Of a DNA stretch of 64,000 nucleotides, positions 1 through 14,310 are shown piece after piece. The stretch's first letter is position 1; every line of letters begins with the position of its first letter. The DNA comes from Leptospira ainlahdjerensis (GTDB lineage Bacteria > Spirochaetota > Leptospiria > Leptospirales > Leptospiraceae): positions 62,001-126,000 of the forward strand of contig NZ_JAFFPU010000029.1 in assembly GCF_016919175.1 (NCBI RefSeq), given 5' to 3'. The position numbers were made by a program, and so were the translations under genes. The notes beneath the pieces are model-generated. The model was not told the DNA's origin. It made no database searches and saw nothing but the letters and a program-made list of their open reading frames with translations.

Positions 1-349
1 GATCCGTAAGAATGTGCATTCTTTTTCCATGGAAGTTGGATGCGATCCAAACAGTTGCGTGGCCGAGCCAGATGATTCTTACTTTTCCTTCCGGAGCTAA
101 AAAGTCTTCTTTGGTTCTCGGAAGAACCTCCGGAATCTGAGCCAGATTTCCATCGGCGGCCGGCGGATCGATAGGGCCGAAAATCTTCCATCGAAGGACC
201 GAAAAAAAACTCTTATTCAGTCTTTCGTCTTCTTCGAGGTTATGATACTTTCCGTCTCGATAGTGAGAAGAACGGATTCGGTCGGGATCGATCGGAAAGC
301 AGGAAGAAAAGAGAACCAGGATGTTTAGGAAGATAAAAAGAGTTTTCAT
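1..349 (-). CDS. MBL-fold metallohydrolase lipoprotein (partial)
   Basis: The gene runs off the left edge, so only about the first 116 residues are present. The N-terminus is a lipoprotein signal with a hydrophobic core and the lipobox-like LVLFSSC, Cys at residue 17. Near residues 96-104 the stretch IIWLGHATVWI matches the first strand region of the UlaG/NAPE-PLD-type metallo-beta-lactamase fold, where L-G-H-A-T precedes the first metal-binding loop. The zinc motif HxHxDH would lie outside the window. The start is ATG at 349; an in-frame ATG at 355 would add two residues. Family assignment rests on this single motif plus the N-terminal layout; the substrate cannot be told. Confidence 0.75.
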   Translation of the reverse strand, partial: MKTLFIFLNILVLFSSCFPIDPDRIRSSHYRDGKYHNLEEDERLNKSFFSVLRWKIFGPIDPPAADGNLAQIPEVLPRTKEDFLAPEGKVRIIWLGHATVWIASNFHGKRMHILTD

Positions 350-360
350 GTTCATTGATT

Positions 361-600
361 TTACAATTCGAACCCTGAGTTTTTCACCAGGTTCCGGAAT
401 GGCTCGAGTAATAGCGAATCTTCTTTCGAAAAAAAGAGAAACCGGCCTAAAACCGTGAGAATTTGAGTGAAAGAAAGTTGGATCAATAGGAGGAATCGAA
501 AAATTCTTCCGAAATGTTCGCCCGGTTTTCTTGCGAAACAAGTCTCGAATTCTTGATTCCTGAAAAGAGATTGTTCATTCCCAAAGGGCGTTTGGTTCAC
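361..600 (-). CDS. possible small membrane protein
   Basis: A 79-codon frame with a GTG start, ending 5 bases before the upstream ATG of the MBL-fold lipoprotein on the same strand. It has one hydrophobic stretch around residues 35-55 that could span the membrane. No family is recognised, the ribosome binding site is weak, and the frame may be chance; the tight spacing to the next gene is the only argument in favour. Confidence 0.25.
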   Translation of the reverse strand: MNQTPFGNEQSLFRNQEFETCFARKPGEHFGRIFRFLLLIQLSFTQILTVLGRFLFFSKEDSLLLEPFRNLVKNSGFEL

Positions 601-682
601 TTTTTCTATTTCCTTTCCATTTTTGCAGGATCATTTTTTGGTTAGAGGAATCATTCTTTCCTCGTTCAAAAGGAGAACTCTT

Positions 683-949
683 GTGAAACTCACCAACTTT
701 TTTCAAATCTCGCTCGCCGCTTTTGCTCTCGCCGTTCTTTCCTGTTCCAATCTTGGTTTGGATCAGGATAAGGAAAAAAAAGAGGATGATAAGAAGAAAT
801 GTAACAGCGCCGTAGCTGCGTATATCGCCTGCAATTCTTCCAATCCTTCCATGGGAGCTTGTGATTCCCTTTATCTCGGCGTTCTTGGGATTTGTGGAAG
901 TGCGGGAGGATCCGGAAGTTCAGGCGGCGGTGGCGGGGGAGGATATTGA
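683..949 (+). CDS. small Cys- and Gly-rich lipoprotein
   Basis: An 88-residue predicted lipoprotein of unknown function. GTG at 683 is chosen over an upstream start (623) because AGGAGA lies 6 bases before it and because it gives a normal signal peptide. The signal ends LAVLSC, Cys at residue 21. After an acidic/lysine-rich linker come four cysteines spaced C-X9-C-X9-C-X10-C, and the protein ends in a Gly/Ser run. The regular Cys spacing suggests two disulfide-linked helices in the mature protein (inference). It is monocistronic, followed by a 560-base gap with an intergenic repeat. Confidence 0.75.
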   Translation: MKLTNFFQISLAAFALAVLSCSNLGLDQDKEKKEDDKKKCNSAVAAYIACNSSNPSMGACDSLYLGVLGICGSAGGSGSSGGGGGGGY

Positions 950-1188
950 TCGTTATTTTATAAATTAATAATTTATAATATTAGAATCCTTCTTTTATTA
1001 AATTTGGTCGACCTTGGGAGATCGTTCGGCTTTCTTTTTTAAGACCTTTTTCTTGAAGAATGGAAGAACTTTCGATTCGAGAAAAAGGGACTTTCTTTTT
1101 GGGATCCCGGAACCGACCTTCGAACATGTATTTTTCGGCGCATTTTGGAAAAACAATTTAGAATCAACAAAATTCAAATTAGGAATTT

Positions 1189-1342
1189 TGTCGGAGTTCC
1201 TACATAAGAATTTTTTCTTGCGAAAAGTGAAATTCTGTGATAAAGGAAAGTCTGTCGTGGTTTTTTCCGCCACCCGCCCCTCCTCCCGAAAATCGGGCGG
1301 GGCGCGCGACCTTTACTGTAGAGCGTCGGAGTTCCGACAGAT
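1189..1342 (+). repeat. intergenic element RepA copy 1
   Basis: First of nine copies of a ~130-180-bp element. It begins TGTCGGAGTTCCTAC and ends GTCGGAGTTCCGACAG. Inside are a TTCTGTGATAAAGGAAA box and a C-rich/G-rich hairpin (CCCGA/TCGGG stem within CGCCCC...GGGGCG). Located between the Cys-rich lipoprotein and the desaturase genes. The rest of 950-1510 shows no gene; short frames that overlap the copy are by-products of the repeat. Confidence 0.85.
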
Positions 1343-1510
1343 TCTTCGTGAAGATTCAATTCATCAGTGTATAAGTTAAGCTTCGAACGGAAGGCCCCAT
1401 CCTTTGCATCGCCGGACATTCTTTTCGGAGATCCGAAAAGGAATCCAATTTTCAATTGTAGAATTTTTACTTCTCTTTGAAAAAGGAAAAACCGTTTCCG
1501 GTCTCAAAGA

Positions 1511-2440
1511 ATGACAATCGCTCCTCGAAGAAATCTTCCCGAAAATAAAAACAGAAGGATCGCTTTTTTGTTAAGCGTATTCTTTTTATCATTCTATTTT
1601 GGAAACGAGTTCGGACTTTTTCAATCGATTTGGTGGATCGGAGCTCTCCTTTTTTTATCCACGATTCTTTCCTATACTCTCTGGGTCTTGATTCATGAAT
1701 GTGTTCACGGTAATTTTTCGAATTCTCGAAACGAAAATCATCGGATTGGAAGAGTCCTTTGTATTCTTTTCGGAACACCGTATCAATTGGCAAAAACCGC
1801 GCATCTTATGCACCATAAGTACAACCGGCAAGAAGGAGAACGAATCGAATTCATAGAACAAAACGGAACCCCCTTTTTTTTGCAAAAATTCTTATATTAC
1901 TTAAAACTCTTACAAGGAACCTTTTTTCTAGAAGTTGCGGGTGGTTTTCTTCTTTCTTTACCGCTTTCGTTTTCGATTCCGTTCGCCGAAAAATATTTCT
2001 CCCGTCTCCCGGTGCAAAAGGCCTTTTTCAAACAGGTTCAAAAACCTGAAATCGTTCGCGAGTTGAGGATCGATTCTTTCTGCATTTTATTTCTTTTCTC
2101 CACGGCCTTCTTTTTTTCGAATTCTTTCTTCTGGGTTTTAGGAGCGGCTTTGATCTTAAGAGGTTTTATCGTTTCGATCTTGGATCATTCCTATCACTAC
2201 GGAAAAGAGATCGACGATCCGAATTCTTCTTTCAACCTCTCCGTTCCCCCGACTCTTTCCTTTCTATTCCTCAACTTTAATTATCATAGAGTTCATCATT
2301 TTTTTCCAGGTTGTCCTTGGGATCGTCTTCCCGATCAGTTCGCAAAGTCCGAAGACCGGATGGACCTTTCTCTTGTTCGGCAGGCACTCAATCAATTTCA
2401 CGGGCTCTTACCTCTTCCCAAAAATTCTAAAACTTCCTAA
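1511..2440 (+). CDS. membrane fatty acid desaturase family protein
   Basis: 309 residues with the three histidine clusters of membrane-bound non-haem di-iron desaturases/hydroxylases: HECVH near residue 64, HHKYN near 101, and HRVHH near 260. Hydrophobic segments near residues 18-60, 145-165 and 190-225 fit an integral membrane enzyme with the His boxes on one face. Substrate is unknown; acyl chains or carotenoid-like lipids are typical of the family. The ATG at 1511 lacks an obvious Shine-Dalgarno sequence. The gene stands alone, 74 bases before pyrB. Confidence 0.85.
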   Translation: MTIAPRRNLPENKNRRIAFLLSVFFLSFYFGNEFGLFQSIWWIGALLFLSTILSYTLWVLIHECVHGNFSNSRNENHRIGRVLCILFGTPYQLAKTAHLMHHKYNRQEGERIEFIEQNGTPFFLQKFLYYLKLLQGTFFLEVAGGFLLSLPLSFSIPFAEKYFSRLPVQKAFFKQVQKPEIVRELRIDSFCILFLFSTAFFFSNSFFWVLGAALILRGFIVSILDHSYHYGKEIDDPNSSFNLSVPPTLSFLFLNFNYHRVHHFFPGCPWDRLPDQFAKSEDRMDLSLVRQALNQFHGLLPLPKNSKTS

Positions 2441-2514
2441 GAATCCTTAAATTTGCGACGCGCTCGACTTCAAATTGATTGTCAAAAGGGGCATTTTTTA
2501 CATTCTGTCGCTTA

Positions 2515-3441
<927 letters not shown>

Positions 3442-3447
3442 ATCTTT

Positions 3448-3796
3448 TTGGAACGTAAAATCTGGACATTCGAAGAGGCGCGAAAAATTCTACCCACGGT
3501 GCGGGAGATTACGGAAGAATACTATTCTTATGTTTCAGGACTGACGACGGAGCTTCGGGAAAAAATTCTTCCCGAGAATGAAATGGAACAAAAGGAAGAA
3601 TCGGTTCGAAGTTCCATCTTCGAATGGTCTTCCAAAGTTCAGAATTACGGAATCGAAGTCAAAGGACTCTGGCTTATAGACTTCGATCACGGAAACGGAT
3701 ATTATTGCTGGCACCTCGGCGAAGAGGATCTTCTTTTTGAACACGGATACGAAGAAGGTTTTGCCGGAAGAAAATTAATCGAAAGGGAAAACGAAG

Positions 3797-3813
<17 letters not shown>
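3448..3813 (+). CDS. DUF2203 family protein
   Basis: 121 residues, TTG start. The central [17 protein letters not shown] and the later GFAGRK are the hallmark blocks of DUF2203, a small cytoplasmic family of unknown function. N-terminal [11 protein letters not shown] is also typical of the family. The gene starts 6 bases after pyrB and overlaps the start of dapL by 17 bases, so translation of the three is probably coupled. No enzymatic residues can be assigned. Confidence 0.85.
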
Positions 3814-5023
<1,210 letters not shown>

Positions 5024-5048
5024 AAAAAATTGAAATCGAAAAACGGAC

Positions 5049-5087
5049 CCTGTCGCTCGAGTGTTTCCGAGCCGACAGGTTTTTTTT
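5049..5087 (+). terminator. rho-independent terminator of dapL
   Basis: CCTGTCG-CTCG pairs with CGAG-CC-GACAGG around a short loop and is followed by eight T. Placed just after dapL, it closes the pyrB-DUF2203-dapL unit. Confidence 0.85.
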
Positions 5088-5155
5088 GGAGCCACAAACG
5101 TTTCGTCCTTCGTCAAAAAAATATCCATCCCCAGCCCTTTCTTGCAGGGTCTTAC

Positions 5156-5356
5156 CCGCAAGTTGAGAGGAGTTACAACAAGAATTTTCCCGAGACGAGG
5201 GTTTTGTAGGAGTTCCTACAAGGGAATTTTGACTTGTAAAAAGTGAAATTCTGTGATAGAGGAAAATTTCCGGAATTTTTCCACCACCCGCCCCACCACC
5301 CAAGATCTGGGCGGGGCCCGCGACTTTCACGGAAGAGCGTCGTAATTCCGACAGAT
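5156..5356 (+). repeat. intergenic element RepA copy 2, extended form
   Basis: Core from TGTAGGAGTTCCTACA (5205) to ATTCCGACAG (5352). A left extension begins CCGCAAGTTGAGAGGAG at 5156, 33 bases before the core; the same 17-mer lies 32 bases before copy 5. It sits between convergent genes dapL (+) and the aminopeptidase (-). Confidence 0.85.
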
Positions 5357-5437
5357 TCTCCGAAAATATAGGCAACTTTCGAGTAAGGATTACCCTTTTT
5401 TTTGAGCACGAGCATCGTTTCGAATCGATCGAGAGAA

Positions 5438-6527
5438 TTATTGTAAGAGTTTTTTTCTCTCCTCTTTAGTAAGAGCGACTAACGTTCTCATCCTTTCGTG
5501 AAATTTCCGGAAATCGTATCCGACGGTTGCGAATTCTTTTTTAAAAAAATCACTCCCGGAATGATAGCGCAAATATCCGATAAAGTCTTCGTTGTTCCAT
5601 TCTCTTTTGGAAAGAGTTTCCATCCGGATCGTCTGAAATTCGTGTTTTTTGGAAAAGAGAAGATTCTTGAATTCGTTTAACAAAAGGGACTTTTGTTTTC
5701 TTTTTTCTTCGTCCTCCAGGGAGGAATTATAGAGGGTTTTCAGGCGATTGGCCGTCTGGACCAAAATCTCCTTTAACTTTTTGGACTCTTCCTTTCGAAG
5801 AAGAATCTCAATTTTCTGAGGACTTTCCTTTCCTTCTATCGATTCCAGATAACGAAAGGCACCTTCCTCCTCGACGAAGCTCGCATAACTCTCGTTAAAG
5901 ACGGAATCTCCGGGAAAGTAGACCGTCGCGTGTGCCATTTCGTGAAAGACTAAGGAGGCGACTTCGTGCGGTTTTCCGTCCAGCTGAGAGGAAAAAATCG
6001 GATCTTCGAACCAGCCGAGCGTGGAATATCCGGCGGTGATTCGAATTCTTGTATCGAATCCTTTTTCCTTGAGTTCCTTTTCCTCTTCCTTCGCTTTTTC
6101 CAAACTGAAATAACCCTTGTAAGGAACGGTTCCTGCAATCGGAAACCACCAAGTATAAGATTCCAATTTGAGAGGATAACAGGCTGCGACGTGCCAACCC
6201 AATTCTTCCCTTTCGAGAGGAACGAAAGATTTAAAACCGGCCGCAGGTTCCAGGGCCAATTCTTTGATTCCGAATTCTCGGAAAGTTTCCACGTCCTTGA
6301 GTTTGAGTTTTAATTCTTCTTTTGTATTTGGATCTCTGAGAACTTCAGAGATCGGAGTTCTTTTGAGAAGAATTTCGAGTTGCCCCGTTCCCAAATGCCA
6401 TAAATATCCGACGCAGTTTTGAAAACACAAAGCCAAAAAAAGAAGAATCCAGATTCTCGCGATATACGCAGTGGTTTTCGATTTACAGATGTTCCGCAAA
6501 CCAAGAGGATAGAATTTAGGTTCTAAC

Positions 6528-6529
<2 letters not shown>
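5438..6529 (-). CDS. putative zinc aminopeptidase lipoprotein
   Basis: About 363 residues from the ATG at 6529. The hydrophobic segment ending FLALCFQNC looks like a lipoprotein signal, although the leader before it is long. HEMAHATVYF supplies the HExxH zinc motif, and the downstream ESYASFVEEEG provides a candidate third ligand; together with the size and GYSTLGWFEDP block this fits the Pfam 'putative aminopeptidase' family PF10023. Predicted to act in the periplasm or on the outer membrane. Its ATG shares CATG with the start of the divergent protease gene, and no Shine-Dalgarno is visible, so a start further upstream or downstream remains possible. Confidence 0.8.
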
Positions 6530-7634
<1,105 letters not shown>

Positions 7635-7814
7635 AAAACGTGAGTTGGATGAAAGAAAATTCGGGCGATTCGCTCGCAAAAATTTTTCAAAGGAAGGCTC
7701 GCGACCGCGCTTTACGCTGCAATTCCTAACGGAATTTCCGCTACAATCGCTATCGCAGTTTCTAAAGACCCATGCTAAATCGATAATATAGAAAAGAGGA
7801 TAGGACAGGACGGG

Positions 7815-9119
<1,305 letters not shown>

Positions 9120-9152
9120 CGCAAAAGATCGATTCAGAATGGGGTCTTCAAT

Positions 9153-9929
9153 TTGAAAGAGCCGCTCAAGATCGGGCTGATGGATTCCGGAATGGGCGGG
9201 CTTTCCGTACTTAAGGAAATTCTAAAGTACCAAAAGGATTTGGAGGTCGTCTATTTTGGAGATCTCAAAAACAGTCCTTACGGGGAAAAAAGCGTTAAAA
9301 CGGTTTTGGAATTGACTCGAGACGTCTGCAATCGGCTTCTCGAAGAAGACGTAAAGACCATTCTTCTTGCTTGTAATACGGCGACTTCTGCCGCCGCCGA
9401 AACTCTGAGAAAAGAATTTAAGATTCCTATCTTCGGAATGGAACCCGCGATCAAACCTGCGATCTTACAAAACCCCGGAAAAAGAGTCGCACTTTTGGCG
9501 ACACCCGTCACTCAAAAAGAAGAGAAACTTCAGAAGCTCAAAAAAGAATTGAACGCGGACGATTTGCTTCTTCCGATTTCTTGTCCCGGACTTGCAGGTT
9601 TGGTGGACCGAGGAGATTTCGCCGGAGCTGAAGAATATCTGAAGCCGATTCTAAAAAGTCTTCAAGAACAAGAAGTGGAGATCGTAGTTCTCGGATGTAC
9701 ACACTACGTCTTTCTAAAAGAGATCCTTTTAAGAAATATGCCGGATTTGAAATTGTATGACGGAAATTTTGGCACGATCAAACACCTTCTCAATTCTTTG
9801 GGAGGATTTGTCTCCGGTTCCGAGTTCTCTAAAACGGAGAATACAAAATACAAACTCATCCTAAACAGCGAAGAAGAATTTCATTTTTCATTGGCTGACA
9901 ATCTTTTGAACTCGAAGAGCGAAGTTTGA
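9153..9929 (+). CDS. murI: glutamate racemase
   Basis: 258 residues, TTG start. Makes D-glutamate for peptidoglycan. Catalytic acids/bases are in place: Asp11 in DSGMGGLS, Cys74 in ACNTATS and Cys182 in GCTHY, plus the FGDLKNSPYGEK block. Length is normal for the family. It follows the aminotransferase gene closely and is followed by a hairpin with a T-run. Confidence 0.95.
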   Translation: MKEPLKIGLMDSGMGGLSVLKEILKYQKDLEVVYFGDLKNSPYGEKSVKTVLELTRDVCNRLLEEDVKTILLACNTATSAAAETLRKEFKIPIFGMEPAIKPAILQNPGKRVALLATPVTQKEEKLQKLKKELNADDLLLPISCPGLAGLVDRGDFAGAEEYLKPILKSLQEQEVEIVVLGCTHYVFLKEILLRNMPDLKLYDGNFGTIKHLLNSLGGFVSGSEFSKTENTKYKLILNSEEEFHFSLADNLLNSKSEV

Positions 9930-9965
9930 ATTTTACCCCACCCCGATTAGAATCGCTTTTCGAAA

Positions 9966-9988
9966 GGAAAGCCGGCGAGGCTTTTTTC
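9966..9988 (+). terminator. probable terminator after murI
   Basis: AAAGCC pairs with GGCTTT around GGCGA, followed by T residues, 39 bases after the murI stop. The stem is short. Confidence 0.55.
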
Positions 9989-10223
9989 TTTCTTCGGGGA
10001 TTGCACCAAAAAAATAACGTTGTCTCTAAAAATTCTAAGACCTTTATGAAAGATTCTTTATTCAGTAATTTATAAAATTCTAATGCAAAGAGGAGGGCCG
10101 GAGGAAGTCCCTCAAGAAGCGTTTACAATCCGTCGAAACAAAGCCGAAAACCTTTTTGGTCCTAATCTCACCTCTGTGGAAGTTCGCTGGATCCCGGCGA
10201 GGAGTGTTTCAGTTCAGATAATT

Positions 10224-10376
10224 TGTAGTAACTCCGACGACTCTTCCGTAAAAAACCAGGCGCCCCGCCCGATTTTCGGGTGGAGGGGTGGGTGGCGGAA
10301 AAAACCGCAAGTAGCTTTCCTATATCACAAAATCAAACTTTTCGCAAGAAAAAAATCCCATGTAGGAACTCCGACA
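10224..10376 (-). repeat. intergenic element RepA copy 3
   Basis: Inverted copy. On the given strand it runs from TGTAGTAACTCCGAC to TGTAGGAACTCCGACA with the same hairpin and TATCACAAAAT box in reverse. It lies in the 877-base gap between murI and the FecR-domain gene; apart from this copy, the murI terminator and the motifs listed below, I see no convincing gene there. Confidence 0.85.
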
Positions 10377-10668
10377 AAATACGACGTTTTCTACGGATCC
10401 TGTCGCAGAAAAGAAAGCCAAAGAGTTTTTCTTATTCAGAAAAATCGACTCTTGGAAGGCGGGGAATTCTATCCCGTTTCAGTCGACCTCTTACAAAAAT
10501 GGACATTGCGACAATTGCTTTCGAACCGATTCCGAATAAAAAGAAAAGAGCATCACAAAACAGAAAATTCTCGGACTTTCACCGGGTAGAGTTTCTGATC
10601 GTTTCGAGAGAATCCGACTTTGCAGAGTCCGAGAAATATTTTTCCAAAATTAAAAAATGCCTTTATTT

Positions 10669-10716
10669 GGAAATAAATTTCCTGATTCCTTTCAAAAAAT
10701 TTTGAAATAAATTTCC
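10669..10716. promoter_or_regulatory. two copies of an inverted-repeat motif
   Basis: GGAAATAAATTTCC at 10669-10682 and TGAAATAAATTTCC at 10703-10716, 34 bases apart, upstream of a TATAAT at 10760-10765 and the FecR-domain gene. An identical GGAAATAAATTTCC occurs at 28289-28302 upstream of a response-regulator gene. Could be a regulator site; AT-rich DNA makes chance plausible. Confidence 0.3.
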
Positions 10717-10806
10717 TAAATTAAAACTAAAATTTCGATCCGATTTTTTCGAACTAGTGTATAATACGAAAACTCCTCTTTTAGGGGATTTAATCGGAGT
10801 GTTTAA

Positions 10807-11468
<662 letters not shown>

Positions 11469-11524
11469 GTGTGCAGGGATTTTATCTTTTCCAAGCTATT
11501 CTAAAAAGAGTCGGGATCTTAAGA

Positions 11525-12559
11525 ATGGAAGAAAAGATTACATACAAAAGCGCCGGTGTGGACACAGAAAAAGGCAGAGAGTTTGTTCAGAAGATCAAAC
11601 GCAACGTGGAATCCACTCACGGACCGAGAGTTCTCGGAGGACTCGGCGGTTTTGCGGGCGCCTACGACGTAAGCTTTCTTAAAAAATACAATCAACCCGT
11701 TCTACTTTCGGGAACAGACGGAGTCGGAACGAAGATAGAACTCGCGAGACTTCTCAATACGTTCCACACGGTCGGGATCGATCTCGTCGCGATGTGTGTA
11801 AACGACATCCTTGTCTGCGGCGGAGAACCTTTATTCTTTTTAGATTATATTGCCTGCGGAAAATTGGATCCTGAAAAAATGGATCAGATCGTTTCTGGGA
11901 TCGTACAAGGTTGCAAGCTGTCTAACGCAGCGCTTCTCGGCGGTGAAACCGCGGAACATCCCGGAACGATGAAAGAAGACGAATTCGATCTCGCGGGTTT
12001 TGTGGTCGGCGCAGTGGAAAAAGATCTGATGATCGACGGAAGCTCCATCCAACCGGGAGATCAGATTCTCGGATTAGAATCGAGCGGGCCCCATAGTAAC
12101 GGCTTTTCTTTGATTCGCAAGTTGCTCTTAAAGGACGGAAAACATCTCCCGTCCGATCCAGAACAAGTAAAGTTCTTAAAAGACTACGCTCTCAAACCGA
12201 CTCGGATCTACGTGGAAAGTATATTAAAACTTTTGCAAAAGGTTCCCGTAAAAGGAATGGTTCACATCACGGGAGGAGGATATCAGGAGAATGTTCCAAG
12301 AGTCCTTCCGCAAGGATCGAAGGCGAAGTTTTATAAAGAGAAAATTCCTTCCGGATACTTTTTTGAAAAGATCAAAAAAGATAAGAACCTCGACGAGCTG
12401 GAACTCTTTGCCACCTTCAATATGGGAATCGGTTATATGTTGGTCGTTTCCGAAGAAAACGTAAATTCAACAAAACAATTCTTAGAATCCTCCGGAGAAT
12501 CCGTTCACTGGATCGGAGAAATCATCTCCGGTAATAAAGAAGAAGTTCAGTTCGTCTAA
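11525..12559 (+). CDS. purM: phosphoribosylformylglycinamidine cyclo-ligase (AIR synthetase)
   Basis: Fifth step of purine synthesis: ATP-dependent closure of FGAM to aminoimidazole ribotide. From the ATG at 11525 the protein has 344 residues, typical for PurM. It shows SGTDGVGTKIELA near the ATP site, VNDILVCGGEPLFFLDY, LLGGETAEHPG, and SSGPHSNGFSLIRK. An in-frame ATG at 11450 would lie inside the preceding terminator and is rejected. Ten bases separate it from the ClC gene, suggesting co-transcription. Confidence 0.95.
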   Translation: MEEKITYKSAGVDTEKGREFVQKIKRNVESTHGPRVLGGLGGFAGAYDVSFLKKYNQPVLLSGTDGVGTKIELARLLNTFHTVGIDLVAMCVNDILVCGGEPLFFLDYIACGKLDPEKMDQIVSGIVQGCKLSNAALLGGETAEHPGTMKEDEFDLAGFVVGAVEKDLMIDGSSIQPGDQILGLESSGPHSNGFSLIRKLLLKDGKHLPSDPEQVKFLKDYALKPTRIYVESILKLLQKVPVKGMVHITGGGYQENVPRVLPQGSKAKFYKEKIPSGYFFEKIKKDKNLDELELFATFNMGIGYMLVVSEENVNSTKQFLESSGESVHWIGEIISGNKEEVQFV

Positions 12560-12569
12560 CAGCGAAGAT

Positions 12570-13826
12570 ATGATGCATCTCGCCAATCTGCTTCGTTCTC
12601 CACTTCTGGTTCTTTCCAGAAAAAATCCTTTTATGCTTTCGAGGTTAACGTTTTTTTATGTGATTCTCGGAGTTGTAGGAGGTTTGTTTTCCGCGGCGTT
12701 TTGGATGTTGATCGAATATCTTATCCGTTTTGCCTCGAACGTAGAAGGAATTTTTACGATTCCGTTTATGACGGCTTCCGGACTTTTGATCGGTTTGATC
12801 ATTCATTTTCTCGGAGAACCGGGGGAAATTTCATTAGTAATTGATAATATACGTTTTCGAGGCGGGAAATTGGACGCGAGTCAAAATCCGTCGATGGCCC
12901 TTTCTTCGCTTCTGAGCATCTCTTCCGGTGGAAGCGCAGGCCCGGAAGCTCCTTTGGTGCAGATTACCGGATCTTTTGGAAACTGGTTCGCTGAAAAACT
13001 CGGTTTAACCGGAGAAGAGTATCGTTCCATGACGATTGCTGGAATGGCGGCCGGATTTACTTCTCTTTTCGGTTCTCCGTTGGGGGGTGCGTTATTCGCG
13101 CTTGAGATTCTCCAACACAGACACGTAGTAGAATATTATAAGGCTCTTTTACCGGCGTTTTTATCGAGCACATCGGCCTTTTTCGTTTTTCTCTGGATGA
13201 CTCACGCAGGACTCCAACCGACTTGGCATTTTCCTCAATATGTTCCGGGAGACATTCAAGATTTCTTATATGCCATTTTGCTCGGCGCTATCGGAGCCGG
13301 CTTGGGTTGGTTGTTTCACGGGCTTTTTTTGACGAACCGCTGGATTTATTCTAAAATTCCTGGAAGAATTTATTGGAAGACTACGATCGGTGGTTTGGTT
13401 TTAGGAATCATCGCTTGGCAGATTCCTTTGACGCGTTTTTTCGGACACGATCAACTCAATGAAATCGTGGAAGGAAAATTCACTCTCGTATTCTTAGCTG
13501 CCTTGATTTTTTGGAAAACGTTTGCAATCACGACGACCGTGACAACCGGTTGGAGAGGAGGGGTGATCATTCCTCTTTTTTTTCTTGGAGCCAGCACGGG
13601 AAAACTTCTCTTTGGAATTTTTCCCACCGAAAGCGAATCCTTTTTGATGATTTGTCTCATGGCCGCCGTGAATTCTTCCGTTACCAAAACGCCGATTTCC
13701 ACTACGATTCTTTTGTCCGAGTTGACAGGTTTGTATAGTTTTACACCTGTTTTGATTGCAAGTCTCAGCGGTTATTTTCTTTCCCCTAAGGAACCGTTCA
13801 TTTCCACACAAGGAAAAGAGGGTTAG
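12570..13826 (+). CDS. ClC-family chloride channel/antiporter
   Basis: 418-residue integral membrane protein. The selectivity-filter block GGSAGPEAPLVQ near residues 125-136 corresponds to the G(K/R)EGP element of ClC proteins, and GSPLGGALFALE near 168-179 is the second conserved block; TGWRGGVIIPLFFLGASTG near 326-344 is the third. About ten hydrophobic helices are visible. The Arg/Lys of the GREGP motif is replaced by Ala, so anion selectivity may differ. No cytoplasmic CBS domains. Likely translated with purM. Confidence 0.9.
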   Translation: MMHLANLLRSPLLVLSRKNPFMLSRLTFFYVILGVVGGLFSAAFWMLIEYLIRFASNVEGIFTIPFMTASGLLIGLIIHFLGEPGEISLVIDNIRFRGGKLDASQNPSMALSSLLSISSGGSAGPEAPLVQITGSFGNWFAEKLGLTGEEYRSMTIAGMAAGFTSLFGSPLGGALFALEILQHRHVVEYYKALLPAFLSSTSAFFVFLWMTHAGLQPTWHFPQYVPGDIQDFLYAILLGAIGAGLGWLFHGLFLTNRWIYSKIPGRIYWKTTIGGLVLGIIAWQIPLTRFFGHDQLNEIVEGKFTLVFLAALIFWKTFAITTTVTTGWRGGVIIPLFFLGASTGKLLFGIFPTESESFLMICLMAAVNSSVTKTPISTTILLSELTGLYSFTPVLIASLSGYFLSPKEPFISTQGKEG

Positions 13827-13993
13827 AATTTTTATGGGTCGCCGAAGAGTGGCCACAATTTTTTTGGGAAGAATTTTTTTAGCCGGAGTTCCGTCCAATG
13901 TGCTCTAAAATCTCCGAGGAAGGGTTCAAAAGAAAAATAAAATTTTGTTCTATAGTTCCTCGAACATGAGTAAAAACGAAACACAAAGTTTTT

Positions 13994-14088
13994 CAAAGTG
14001 TGGGAACTCCAATAAAAATTGAACAACGAGAGTCTATTCTAAATTCTCCAAGCCGTTACCGGAAAGAAAATTTGTGGGAACTCCTGCG
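13994..14088 (+). repeat. 95-bp repeat RepB, left copy
   Basis: Begins CAAAGTGTGGGAACTCC and ends TGTGGGAACTCCTGCG. About three mismatches to the copy at 15235-15329, same orientation. Each copy carries GTGGGAACTCC at both ends. The rest of 13827-14310 shows no gene. Confidence 0.9.
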
Positions 14089-14277
14089 CTCTTAATGATT
14101 AAGAACGCAGGAGTGTTCTATCAATGTCTCTCAGGCTCCGGGCCGAACTCAAAAAGTTTTGAAATCGGGAAACGTGTTTCTTTGGTTCCTACATTTTGTC
14201 TTTAGAATATTCAAAAAATAACATTTGTTGTAAAATCCCCTTTCTTCTGTGGAAATGGAATTTTGAAGAGAATGGAC

Positions 14278-14304
14278 GGAACACCGTATTGGATACGGTG
14301 TTCC
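14278..14304. terminator. perfect 12-bp hairpin after DUF1554 gene
   Basis: GGAACACCGTAT and ATACGGTGTTCC enclose a 3-base loop immediately downstream of the minus-strand lipoprotein stop. There is no T-run on either side, so it may be a 3'-end stabiliser or a weak bidirectional terminator. Confidence 0.6.
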
Positions 14305-14310
14305 TGAGTT

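Noticed and set aside
1014..1455. Several overlapping frames on both strands
   Set aside because: They arise from RepA copy 1 and its flanks. Translations of different copies (VGTPT...FLYHR type) switch frames between copies, so they are not genes.
2479..2514. Upstream TTG start for pyrB
   Set aside because: The added residues ([12 protein letters not shown]) do not fit the family N-terminus; ATG at 2515 gives the normal length.
10083..10705. Two long frames between murI and the FecR-domain gene
   Set aside because: Their middle is RepA copy 3. The tail after 10500 reads like protein but has no ribosome binding site.
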